Shown here one piece after another: positions 10,877-21,639 of a DNA stretch of 64,000 nucleotides. This DNA comes from Apium graveolens (Eukaryota > Streptophyta > Magnoliopsida > Apiales > Apiaceae). The stretch's first letter is position 1, and every line of letters starts with the position of its first letter. The notes under the pieces were generated by a model, which was not told where the DNA came from, searched no databases, and saw only the letters and a program-made list of their open reading frames with translations. The stretch lies in assembly GCF_009905375.1 (NCBI RefSeq), contig NC_133650.1, positions 61,767,628 through 61,831,627 on the forward strand, given 5' to 3'. The position numbers and the translations under genes were made by a program.

Positions 10877-11340
10877 AAAGATTATGTCCTCCGAATCTGA
10901 CTTAACTAAATAAGTAAGGATATTTGTCAAGCATGTCTGGCTCTAACTCTCGAGTGGACTCCTCTACTCGAGGATCTATTCAAAACATACTCACTATAAA
11001 CATAAACTCATTTCTAAGGACTCGCGCTTAACGATTTAGGATTTGGATCGATCATTTTACGCAAAACAAATTCGGATGAGAGCCCCTTGGCTCCTGATCA
11101 ACGACTTGGTTTGAATTAGGGACATATCGCTTTAACATTGACACATAAGACACCCTATAAATTTGCTGCAACTGCGGCAACAATACTAACTCATGGGCAA
11201 CTTTATATATCTTCCTCGATACCTCGAACGGTTCCATATATTTAGGACTCTACTTGTTCCTTTTATTAGAACTCAACCAATCTCTATCAAGGTGAATCTT
11301 TTGTTAATACAACGATCCTAGTTTTATATTCATACTCTTT
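10877..11340 (-). pseudogene. Integrase C-terminal scrap (E3)
   Basis: Reading leftwards, the open part at 11052-11237 contains EPFEVSRKIYKVAHELVLLPQ, then a QIYRVSYVSMLKRYVPN block. This corresponds to the IN C-terminal segment seen in E2 as PFKILKRVGKVAYELALP and HNVFHVSMLKKYNP. The adjoining parts up to about 11340 read as the preceding PWKG/RFGxKGKL region in changed frames. The chromodomain and catalytic core are not recognisable, so this is a fragment left by an internal deletion. Confidence 0.7.
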
Positions 11341-11439
11341 TAATGCAAGTACGCCTTCTTTCTTTGTCTATCCCAAGCTGCTTCCTTTCTAATCTTCATA
11401 GGGAAACCCTTAAGCATTCTACACAGACTTTCCTTAATC

Positions 11440-11830
11440 TTCGAATAGCTGAGGATGTTATCAATAAATACAATTTTCTTATCCCAGTACTCCTTATACA
11501 CTACGTTCTTTAAATTCTTAGAGACGACTTATACACTTGTTATTCCACATGATATCACCAAACTTGCCACGCTCATAACTCGTTCTATCGTCATCCTTGA
11601 TATATCCTCAGGCTGGATCTCAAGTAAATTCCCGAGAAATTACACATTCCTTGAATTAGGTCACATAACTAATTAATTCTTAACAGAAGTTCTTTATTCC
11701 TATTCGTTGTTTTGATAAACTCCCGATAATCAGTACACAATCGCATAATTTCATCCTTTTTCTCTAACAACATCACTAGTGTACCCCAAGGGACTACATC
11801 TGGTATGCTCACTTCCCTTTCCAATAACAT
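11440..11830 (-). pseudogene. Reverse-transcriptase fragment (E3)
   Basis: The minus-strand translation near 11690-11795 resembles the gypsy RT motif around [25 protein letters not shown]. It reads PWGTLVMLLEKKDEIMRLC then TDYREFIKT. Further left, frame-shifted matches to the DLRSGYHQLRI and FIDDILVYS regions can be followed to about 11450. The rest of RT, RNase H and the integrase core is absent before the IN scrap at 11340. Non-functional. Confidence 0.65.
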
Positions 11831-11897
11831 TTTCCATTATTGAACTAATTATTGCTTCTGCATCTAGAAACTTACCTTACTATTGGCTTCTGTACAC

Positions 11898-13161
11898 TTA
11901 CAATTTGCTTCTTCTAAAAACCACTCCCTGCCTTACTACAGGACAACCAACTCGTCCTAAAATCGCATCGAACTCTTCTAGATCGAAGGGTGTCAAATCA
12001 AATGCTACTACATCCAAATTCCAAATGCTCGATCTCTTGGACCTTTTGAAAGTTCTGCCTCTAGCTATGCTGGATGTTGGCCCTTGGGATGTAGTATCTT
12101 GAGTAACCGTTCTATAACTCCTTGCAATATGCCCAACTTTTCCACAATTGTAACATGTAACTCCTGGATTTTTTGGATTACATTCCGATGCATAATGACC
12201 CTTATGTCCACACTTGAAACATTGCACACTCTTTTTGCACAAACCACTATGTCTCCTATCACAGGACTTGCAGTCCATTGCTGACTTGACTGACTGGGCT
12301 GGAGTGGAAGCAACTGAAGTAGCACTAGACCTAGCCTGAGAGAAACTCTGTCTCCGGAATCTCTTATTCCTGCTTCGGCCAAATTGATTCTGCAATTCTT
12401 AACTAAATTCTTCTTGATCTTCCTTTTTCATAGCACCACCAGACTTCCTTTTCTTATCACTTTCTTCCTTAACAGCCAACTTTTGGTCACTTTCCATTAC
12501 CAGGGTGGCCTGAACCATAGAGGATTATGTCTTGATTTGCAATGCCACAACTCCTCTGCGAATCTCAGGCTTCAATCCTTGATGAAACCTCCTTGCTTTC
12601 TGAATTTCCGTACTTACATACTCTGGAACTAATCGGGTCAATTTTATAAACTTGGCCTCATACTCCAACACACTTCTTTCACCTTGTTTCAGTTCTAGAA
12701 ACTCGACTTCCAACTGATTCCTTAACCCATCGGAAAAATACTTCTCCGAGAATAATTTTGTAAATCTTGCCCAAGAAATAGGGCCTTCTCCTTGCAATGC
12801 TCGAGTGGATTCCCACAAATAATTTGCTTCATTCTTAAGAAAGTAACTCGCATACTCGGTTTTAAGATCATCACTTACTTGCATAAGGGTAAATGCCTTT
12901 TCCATTTCCTTCAGCCAATTTATGGCGACAACAGGATCCACTTCACCCTTGAACTCTGGGGGCTTAACAGACTGAAAGGATTTAAATCTGGTAGTTTGGT
13001 TTAGCTCTCCTTGTTGATGTTGTTGCTGCTGAATCTATTGGATTAACTACAATTGTTGTTGCTGTTGCTGGCGTAATAAATCTAGAATTTCATTTATAAC
13101 TAGACTCTCCACCAAACTACTACTATTTTCTTTAGACTGGGTAGCTTTCTTGGTTGGCATT
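11898..13161 (-). pseudogene. gag of E3 (capsid, two zinc knuckles)
   Basis: The start codon at 13159-13161 (MPTKKATQSKEN) is followed by a Gln-rich stretch that contains stop codons. The capsid domain (retrotransposon gag) at 12941-12525 has WLKEMEKAF, YFLKNEANYLWES and FSEKYFSDGLRNQLEVEFL. Two zinc knuckles lie in 12395-11898: CFKCGHKGHYASEC is complete, while CYNCGKVGHIARSY has Tyr in place of the last Cys. Gag would build the virus-like particle and package RNA. The frame is broken between 12525 and 12395. No intact protease follows. Confidence 0.85.
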
Positions 13162-14711
13162 TTCCTGAAATATAACATGGAATTTATTCAAAAACATAAA
13201 GAGATTGTATAATAAAAATGTCACCTTTCAAACGGTGCACCTGTGTCAGGAAAATGTTACCCAATCAATATACCCATGTCTTTATTCTTAGGATCCATTT
13301 ATAAAAGATATCTAGATTAGCAACACTAGCCACAATAGCAACGGTAACAGTAGCAGAATCAACAACAGCGCAGAAAACTGGAATATAAAGGGACTAAACA
13401 TTATAGTATGCCCTCTCAATACAACAACAACCGAGTAACCTTCCATCACCATTAAAAATGCAACATTAACAAATTTCATATACCGCAAAGCTAGACGGCT
13501 ATACTAGGTACCACCCAAAAAGGGTAAAACTGGTAAGTCAAGTTAATCTTAAGAATCACAGACCTGGCTAACACACTAGCCCGAGTTTCAATCAACCATC
13601 CTTCCCCAAGGTGACTTCTTATCTCTTACCATTGACCCATCTTTCACGGAGTTAACTTTTATAAAGCTGCAACCTTCAATATCGAATCATGAATCCTCTC
13701 TACTATTTTCATTTCTGAGATAGCAACCTAATATAAAACTTCTATTCCTCCAGACAGTCAACTCTTGTTTACTTTCAATAACCAAGACTGTCTAATTATA
13801 AAAGCTACTGACTACTCATTGCCTCAGAACTTCAAATGAAATTTCAAGGTCAAGGAAATAATGATACAGGGAGGACAAGAGAAGAAGACATAGGTATAAT
13901 TGATAGCAACTATACAAGTACATAAGATGACCAGTCTTAGTACCGCATAACTCACAACACATACTTCGGTGGTGTCCCACCAGACCCTTTTGTCACACAG
14001 ACAAATGGTCAATTCGTATGCATTGTTTGACCCAATCAACCGATAGAATCTCTGAGAAAAGAAATAATATTTAAATAGAGATTTACAAATATGGAGGGAG
14101 AAAATCTGATTTATAATTAAACCAACAGAACCCTAAGTTGCTTACTCCGAGTTCTCAACTTTCTCACAGAAAAAGTAAGCAACTTATAGGAAAAGAAATA
14201 AGGACGCCGGAAATAAAATACGTTTCAAGAAAGAAGTATAAGGGTTCAAAGATACCACCTCCCGTTCTAATCCACATTCTCTATAAAACTTGGCCGTCAT
14301 AGCCACCACTGACTATTATCATACTATCCGAACTCACCGAGGTTACACACTCTGTCCAGTAACATTCCTTGACATAGATTATGCATTATTTGGAAATAAC
14401 GTTGGCATCTCTTCAGCTGACATATCAAGGGTCTGCTAAGAAGCTGAATTCTCTCAATCAGACTCAAATTCTAGAGAGGGAAACTAGAAATCTCTATCGG
14501 ACATTACTAATAATATATATACAAAAAAATGTATTATAGGTTAGGGCAGTTCCAGCCAATCCTCAATAGACGTCAGGGTTACGTCTTCAGAACCCTTGAC
14601 TAAGCTCAAAGACTCGCTCCTCTGATTGAGTTGCTGACTCACATCTACGGATAAACCTTCTTATACTCTTTTGACTGTACTCTTAACCTAAATCAGGGAC
14701 TCAAACTTGTA
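13162..14711 (-). other. E3 leader between PBS and gag
   Basis: About 1.55 kb with no convincing coding region. Short ORFs such as that at 13824-14039 have no recognisable content. Position makes it the untranslated leader, likely holding packaging signals. Confidence 0.6.
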
Positions 14712-14723
14712 GCTCTGATACCA
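14712..14723 (-). other. Primer-binding site of E3 (tRNA-Met-i type)
   Basis: TGGTATCAGAGC on the minus strand, two bases inside the 5' LTR. Complementary to the 3' end of initiator tRNA-Met, the usual plant primer. Confidence 0.92.
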
Positions 14724-14914
14724 ACTGTGACGGCCTCAACCCCGGGGTCAGGAGTTGACGTCACTAATATCAATAATAATAAACAGAATATAATCTAAAT
14801 CACTAATTATACATAATCACGACCCCTTTTTTTTACCAAGACCTTTTCCAGGTTTAAGTATGATTTAGGTTACACAACTAACACAACCCAAATTACTTTA
14901 CACAATCCTAACCA

Positions 14915-15034
14915 CTAATTTAATATAGCAATGCAACAGACCTCATCGGGTCTGAACACAACTATCTCAGAGGAGCCCGACGCGAAAGAAACTGGAACTC
15001 TGCCCTGACTATCATGGAAGAATCCCCTAGGCAT
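14915..15034 (-). CDS. Short ORF in family C LTR (39 aa, 5' LTR copy)
   Basis: Counterpart of 7839-7940: same ATG after TTGCAG, same frame. A codon change at the old stop position extends it by six residues. Identical over MPRGFF, DSQGRVPVSFAS and SSEIVVF. Function unknown. Confidence 0.33.
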   Translation of the reverse strand: MPRGFFHDSQGRVPVSFASGSSEIVVFRPDEVCCIAILN

Positions 15035-15312
15035 CTGCAATACATATATAAAACATTCTGCAAGGGTGAGCAATCAATTGCTCAGCAGTACCACTATATG
15101 AATAAAAAGTAAAAACGATTTAAAGTAAAGCAGTTATAGGAACATAATTCATCACTTGTTAGAAACATGTAAAACAGGTATAAACTGGATAACAAAACTA
15201 GAATGCTCTGCAAACAAAATTGACAGTCGTGTGTTGTGCATAAATACTAGAGTTAAATTTTAGCATGTTATTTTCATTTGCAAACCTTCCGTTCCATTAC
15301 AAGAACCATAAA

Positions 15313-15424
15313 ACCATTTGTCCCGTTACGGGGACCCAAAACCATTTGTTCCGTTACTGGAACCTTAATCACTTGTTCCGTTACTGGAACCACAAAATCA
15401 TATGTTCCGTTACGGGAACCACTA
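15313..15424. repeat. Hairpin repeat array, 5' LTR copy of E3
   Basis: Four units of the GTTCCGTTACTGGAAC type, colinear with 8219-8330. The last unit is GTTCCGTTACGGGAAC here against GTTCCGTTAGGGGAAC there. Confidence 0.8.
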
Positions 15425-15657
15425 AATCACAATCAAATATGTATTGGATGTTATCTAGGGACGGCTGATCAGGCCTCCACACAAATTATCTAGGATAGTT
15501 GGCCGGGCTATCACACAAACTATCTAGGAAAGCTGATCGGGGTTTCACACAAAATAACCGGATCCGCAAAGACTAGCTAGGTCTTTAATTAACTATGCTG
15601 GACTAGAATGCGCGAAACCGAATTAGCCACTTACGCAATGTTATCCAATATCTGATT

Positions 15658-16278
15658 TGTTAGGTCACACACACTGTAGAAGGGGGTTGAATACAGTGTT
15701 TACTACAATCAAATCGAATATAAGAACTCAAGTAATAGAAAATACATTTTATTCAACACAATAAACTCTGTTACAATATGGAACTGTCCTCTCTCAGTGA
15801 TGAACAAATTATCACGAGAGCTGCTAGGGTTACAATGAATAATAACTTTGATAATGATAACACTTATAGTGTAAACCCTATGCATGTGTTTATATACTAC
15901 ACATTTTCAAGATAAATTCTAATTGATATGGAATATAATTCTGCTTCCTAAAATATATCAACTAGTTATCTTTTCTTCCTAGTATTCTATTCTTCATATA
16001 ATTCCTTCTTCATGCATATTTCTTTCTGTCTTAGTCTCGATCTTCTTTCCTATCAATCAGCCGCCAGCCTTATCTGAAAGTCATCTTAAGTCCTGATATT
16101 ATCTGCTAATAAATATCTTCTGATAACTTAAGTTCTGATCACTTAAGTTCTGATATCTTAAGTTTTGTCTTCAGTATAAGTGTTGACTTCCAGTTAAGTA
16201 CTGATTTGTCCTGTTAGGTAAGATCTGAAAACTAAACACAAATCATATTACACATGACATTATCAAATATATCTAACA
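15658..16278 (-). repeat. 3' LTR of E4 (621 bp)
   Basis: Starts TGTTAGGTCACACAC and ends ATATATCTAACA on the plus strand. Contains the motif array CTTAAGTTCTGAT/CTTAAGTACTGAT at about 16085-16225 and a TATA-like word near 15888-15897. Confidence 0.95.
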
Positions 16279-16293
16279 ATCTTCCCCAACTTG
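16279..16293 (-). other. Polypurine tract of E4
   Basis: AAGTTGGGGAAGAT on the element strand, directly before the 3' LTR. Confidence 0.8.
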
Positions 16294-16492
16294 TAAATTA
16301 GCATAATAAACAAGTTCAATAGATATTTGATGATGTAAAAAACATTAAGTACAAATACATGAGAATTTGACTAGATAACTACAACTTACGATCCTTTCAG
16401 CTTTACCATCTTTAACTTCTGATAACAACTTCAGTCTGTATATACTTCAAAATTTAAATAGTTGTAGATCTTTGACTTGGCTTCAATTTCTG

Positions 16493-19400
16493 ATCTCTTT
16501 GATATCATGAGTTGTTCTGTGATAATTCTTCAACAAACATCTCTCAGCATATTCAAGTTCATTGACCATCCTGCTTTTAGCAGCTGTATTTTCACCAGTT
16601 TAAAAAATAGCTGCTCTGAGATCATTTATCTTAGCTTTTCTTATCTCCTGATCTAGTCTGATCATATATGCATTGTCAGACTTTAAATTGAATTCCACAG
16701 CCTTATAACCCAGAAAAGTAGTTATGATCTTAGCAGATTTAGCCTTCATTTCGACAATATCACCTTTGTGATCTCTGTACTTGGGACAGTATGTGCTGTC
16801 AGACTTTACAGATTAAAGCTTCTTTTGTCTTTGAATTTGAGACTTTAAATAACCTGCAACACTATATGTTAATCTGTCTTTCACTTGAAGTAGGAATAGA
16901 ACATGTTCCAGTTCTTCAAAATACTTCAGTGGTATAGCATTCTGCCTAATATGGTATACCCTTCCATCTGTCATAAAATATAACAAGATATGTTCGTTCA
17001 AAAAGGTATGGTAAACCATTTGTACAGATTCAAGTCGATTCAATCTTTCAGGAGTTGCTCCAACACCTGGTTCACTTAAGGAAGTTGAATCATTGGTAGT
17101 GTTGTGTACTCTTCTTTCATCAGAACTACCCAATCCAGATTTATCTCTTGCTTCCTTTCCTGTAACAACTCTTGCTTCAAAACCACTTGTTGCAGTCTTC
17201 AAAGGTTGAGCCTGTTTAGCTTTGATGAATCCTGGTAGGAGTATCTTTGAAGGTTTAACATGAGCAATGTCAGAGGTTTCCTTTTTCTTAACTTCTGATA
17301 TCAAGCCAACTTAAGCTATGTTAGAGGTTGCTTGCTTCACTGTCATATCAGAACTTACTACATCTTGACTCTGAATAACATGAGCTATGTCAGAGGTTGT
17401 TTGAGAAATCTTCTTTTACATCAGAGTAAGACTAGCATCTTCTTCATCATCAGTTATTTCTTCATCCATGACTGGCATATAAACCTTTACAGGTTCATCA
17501 ACTTTTTCTTTGCCCTTGGACCTTGGATCAATTTTCATTTGTGATTTGGCTTTGATTGCCTCAGAATTTGTTCTTTCCTTTATCACAATACCCTTAGGTT
17601 TTGGAAATTTCTTTTCAACAACAGAAGCTTTAGATTTTGTCTTGACACCTTCTGCTTTGAGTCTAGCTTCTTCTTCCTTTAGACTTTCAAAGTCCATTCC
17701 TGGATTTTTTTTAAGAAATAACTCCTTTGAAATTTCTTCATCAAGTTCCAGATGTTCACCAAAACTTATCCTTTTACCAGTATCAAAACTTATTCTTCTC
17801 CCAGTATCAGAACTTGTTCCTTGACTTGTAATTCTAGCTTTACTTGATGAAAATCCTTTGCCTTGACCTTGACCTCTACCCTTGTTAGAGTTTCCTTGGT
17901 CATCATTTCCATCATCCTTTCCCTTCAGTGTCTGAATAGATTTGTATTGGGACTTAATCACTTTCTCCCCCTTTTTGGCATCAACAGGTAAAAGAAGAGA
18001 GACAAGCAATTCCACTGAGGATTGGATCTCATTGAGTTGATTTTGGTGAGAAGCTTGATTCTTCAGAATTTCATCAATTTGAGTTTGTTGCTTCTCCTGA
18101 GTTTTCTCAATGTAGGAAATTCTGTCAAAGGCTGGCTTGAAAAATCTATTATTTTCAAGTTTCACATTCATATCTTGGTGGATCAAAGTTTCTTGAATTT
18201 TATTCACCTTGGCATGAGTTGTCGAGTGTTGACCTTAAAGGTGCCTAGTACTCAATGCAGTAACTCTCAGCTGTGCCTTGAAATTGTCATTTATCAGCAT
18301 TTCATCAGCTTTTGCCAGATGCAAAGCAAGAATCTTTTCAGAAGGAACAAAACTAACTGTGTTCCATTCCTTAGTCCACTCCTTTCCTCTAGGAGTTTCA
18401 CTCCAAGGTATTGGTACTTCATTAACAAACTTTTTGATTAGATCAGCTTTATTAACTGTTTGTTGAGGTGCATGTCCTGATGGACCAGCTGCATCAGCAT
18501 TTAAATTGGCAGCAGCTTCACCAGTAGTTTCTTTATTGGCAGCATCAGAACTTGTAGATCCTACAGTATCAGTATCCTCTGATAAAATAGCAGTATGTGA
18601 GGCTATAGAGGCTTTAACATCATCCTCTAAATTCTGATCAACATCCAAAATTGATGCTGTTGGTGGAATGAGTTTAATTGGTGGAGCTTCCAAGTACAAA
18701 ACCTCAGGCACAATCAAGTTATGAATATCAATTTCAGCACTTGTACTTGGTTCTTCAGTATGTACTGGATCAACTATATGTGACATAGGAGGTGTATGAA
18801 TTCTGTCTTGAGTAGTTTCTTGTTGTGCAGAAGGAAGTGATTCAATAACAATTGGTTCTGTTGAGATTAGAGATTCCTGATCCCCTTCCTTAGCTGCTTC
18901 CACTACATCCTCTGAATCTGACTCAACTATGTCCCTGTGAGCTTTCCGTTTCTTTAATTTCTTCAATGGTGGAGACACTGTAGGATCTTTATCATTAGAA
19001 TTTAACTTTCTAAGCCTTTTGAGGGGCCTAGAACTCCCAGTTATAGTATCTTTCTGAGAAGTAACCTTCTCAGCTTCTACAACAACAGGTTCTGATATGG
19101 GAACCTGTTCCTTAGTATCTGATTCATCTCGCAGAATAATTCTCCTTCTCTTTTATTGAGTCTGAGGTACTTTCTTAGTCCTCTTGGGTTTGGAAGATGA
19201 AGGCTTCACTGTAGGATCTGAGAATCGAGGTTGAGAAGTTTGAGGTATTCGTGTAGAGGTGGTAGGTGCTGATGATTGAGGTTCTGATGGTTGGACATCA
19301 GGATATAGTTCAGTGTATTTAACTGGATCATAGGTTATTAAGGCTTGTTTAACAGATAAAGGAACTAGGAGGGGTCTTAACACAGCCTTCTTATTATCAG

Positions 19401-20123
19401 TAGATAATAAGTCATTAAAAGCTCTTTTAGCTAGTCTGAATGATGAAATTAATTCACTAGCTAATTGGGGCTTATCATCACAACAAAAACTATAGATAAG
19501 CTGACATAATCTAGCAAAGTAAATAGTATTTCTGTCTTCTGTCATTCTATCCCCAATGAAACCTAGGACATCACTTGCATAATCAAAATCAGTTTGGTTA
19601 ATGAGAGCATACCCGATTTATTGGCTGAATATGGGGATTGCATCGAAATTAGAATATTTGTTTGCAAAAGCCTTGGTTATGCAGTCAAAGAAGAAAATCC
19701 ATTCTCTCCTTATATAAGATCTCTTCAATTGACCCAGCTTTGCCAATGTCCTCTCATACCCCAGACTAGCCATCATGTTTTGAAGAACTGGCTCTTCAAC
19801 AGTAGAATAAACATAGTTCTCAGGCAGCTGCAGTGTTTGTCGAACCGTAGCCAATGTCACAACAAGCTCATCCTCCCCTGATGAAAAATAATAATTGGGG
19901 ACCCTTGAGCACCACCATCATCATATACTCCACTTCTCCAGAACTCCAGCACTTGAGTACCAGAGACTGCATCAGGTTTGGTCAGAGCGTACCCAATATC
20001 AGAACTAGCAAGAAAGTCCTGAATGAAGTGAAGTTCTGATGGGGCTTCTGACTTGCTAAGAATAGAGGAGAAGTTATTAGGAACAAACTCAGCTCCATCA
20101 AAAATTACGTCTTTTGGTGCCAT
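16493..20123 (-). pseudogene. Long extra ORF after pol (about 1,200 codons, broken), family D
   Basis: Start at 20121-20123 in a good plant context (AAAAATGGC); the stop at 16493-16495 aligns with the intact E9 stop at 62856-62858. In-order open pieces: 20123-19857, 19860-19618, 19545-19153, 18978-18235, 18207-17416, 17304-16813, then a C-terminal part to 16493. The N-terminal third looks globular (DIGYALTKPDAVSGTQVLEF; IYFARLCQLIYSF). The middle is Ser/Thr/Pro-rich with a nuclear-signal-like KKLKKRK near 18955. The region at 18150-17990 is coiled-coil-like (FDRISYIEKTQEKQQTQI). The C-terminus is charged and helical. I see no signal peptide or membrane segment, so an envelope role, proposed for some Sirevirus post-pol ORFs, is not supported here. 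Function unknown. Confidence 0.75.
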
Positions 20124-20202
20124 TTTTGTAAGAAATTAAGTGAGTAGAGTATGTTTGCAAAGTGTTTGTAAAAAGTCCTGAGAGAAAAATAACTTAAGAA
20201 AA

Positions 20203-20206
<4 letters not shown>

Positions 20207-20234
<28 letters not shown>
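20207..20234. repeat. (AG)14 microsatellite
   Basis: Uninterrupted AG run just upstream of the extra ORF of E4; reads CT on the element strand. Confidence 0.95.
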
Positions 20235-20300
20235 TAAAAGAGATTTAGAATAGAAAAGTAAGTAAAATATTAGAAAATCGTTTATCTCTGATATATATAC
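20207..20300 (-). promoter_or_regulatory. Possible internal promoter of the extra ORF (TATA plus CT-rich leader)
   Basis: On the minus strand a TATATATA box (20291-20300) lies about 170 bp before the ATG at 20123. It is followed by a (CT)14 run (20207-20234) of the kind common in plant 5' UTRs. A TGACGTGGC bZIP-type site sits further upstream at 20564-20572. Promoter function is inferred from this arrangement. Confidence 0.4.
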
Positions 20301-21639
20301 TCTCTCCACTCAACAGTCGTATTTTTGAAGCATGGGATACACTTTACACCTGGCACCATGTGAACAGTCAGTAAACGGTTAGAACAAGAGTTAATGGGCA
20401 CGTAAAATAAGCAATAGTTACCGTGCACATGCAGTTTTTCAGGACATACACGTTAACCACTAACCCATAATGATTATGACTGTTTTATCTCACATTAACT
20501 AATATTCTGTAAAAATATTATCGTTCATGTAATGACCAAAAATAAACCAAGTAAATAAATACTGCCACGTCAGCATCAGAACTTGATTATTATCAGGATT
20601 TAAAAGTCATTAGAATATGGCTCCTTAACTCGAAAAGTGAATGTGTATTCCTGTAATTCTTCACACAAATACTGATATGTTTTCATCAGAACTTAATCAT
20701 CAAGACTTCCATCAGAACTTGTCCTCAGAATTTATGCAATCTAACACATTGACTGTTCATCTAAAACAACATTTATCACCACAGTAATTTTCATCATTCA
20801 TATGGAGTGTAAGTGTGTGCATTAAGCTAAATATCAGACAAAGAGTAAAGTCTGATTCACTTCTGTACATCTTAGAAATAAGGCATAACTAAGAACTTTA
20901 CTCAAAATCTGTCATTATTCTGAAGCCTACTATTGAATGAGTTCATGCACGAGTCCACCTCAACTGTTTTGTGCTCATTTTATGCATCTTTTGAAATTCC
21001 ATTTTACAGTGGCTTCTCAGTGTAAGTGAGTCACGATTGCTTATTAGAATTTATGCTGTTATCAAAGTATTTCTTCATTAATCATAGAGTGTGAAAAGTC
21101 ACCAAGAAAATTTTATTTTGCTTTCCTAATGCATATTACTTAATACCAGCAATGCACTTGGGTCTTCCCTTCCATATTTTTACTCTATATCTCAAAAGAT
21201 TACCTGATTTTTATTTATTTTCTTTTCTTTTTCTTTTGATAAGTGAGGCTTATCAGCACTTAGTACATCCATCAGATTTACTAAGATCAGAACTTAACAG
21301 ATAAGAAGCACTATTCTAGTTTTTGACTTAGTAATAAGATACACAAAGTAAACTTAACTAAGCTCAATATCAGAATTTGCTTGTGTTAAAAGATTTCCAC
21401 ATAAACAATTACTTCAAACATGGGATCTTTAGTATATTAAAGACTACTAGGTCAGCATCTAGCACAGTTCTCCTCATTGGATTGAATAGTCACAGAAACA
21501 TTCATATCACTATCAGAGTTTAGAAATTCACATCAGACAACAATCAGCACTTAAGCAATTTTCAATTTAAGCACAGAATACACAAAGATAGTAATATCTG
21601 TAAATACTGATCATAAAGTCTGATGTATCAGAACATAAA
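20301..21639 (-). other. Spacer between RT-RNase H and the extra ORF in E4
   Basis: About 1.3 kb, AT-rich, with no ORF of note. It contains several copies of ATCAGAACTT-like words (for example near 20690, 20715, 21290, 21370, 21620), the same motif as in the LTR. Confidence 0.6.
20564..20572 (-). promoter_or_regulatory. TGACGTGGC bZIP-type element
   Basis: An ACGT-core hybrid box (GCCACGTCA on the plus strand) about 265 bp upstream of the TATA-like box. Single occurrence; a chance match is possible. Confidence 0.3.

Larger units (their letters stand above)
14726..15657 (-). repeat. 5' LTR of E3, segment left of E4
   Basis: Starts TGTGACGGCCTCAACC on the plus strand, matching 7634 on. It ends in TGATT (15653-15657), the E4 target duplication. 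Confidence 0.92.

Noticed and set aside
12065..12382. 105-codon minus-strand ORF overlapping the E3 zinc knuckles
   Set aside because: Alternative frame of gag; the knuckle-bearing frame explains the region.
14711..14725. tRNA-like sequence TGGTATCAGAGC (also at the other PBS sites)
   Set aside because: Only the 12-base primer match beside LTRs, no tRNA fold; these are primer-binding sites.
18022..18441. 139-codon plus-strand ORF
   Set aside because: Antisense to the coiled-coil-like part of the extra ORF; hydrophobic composition is a mirror effect.
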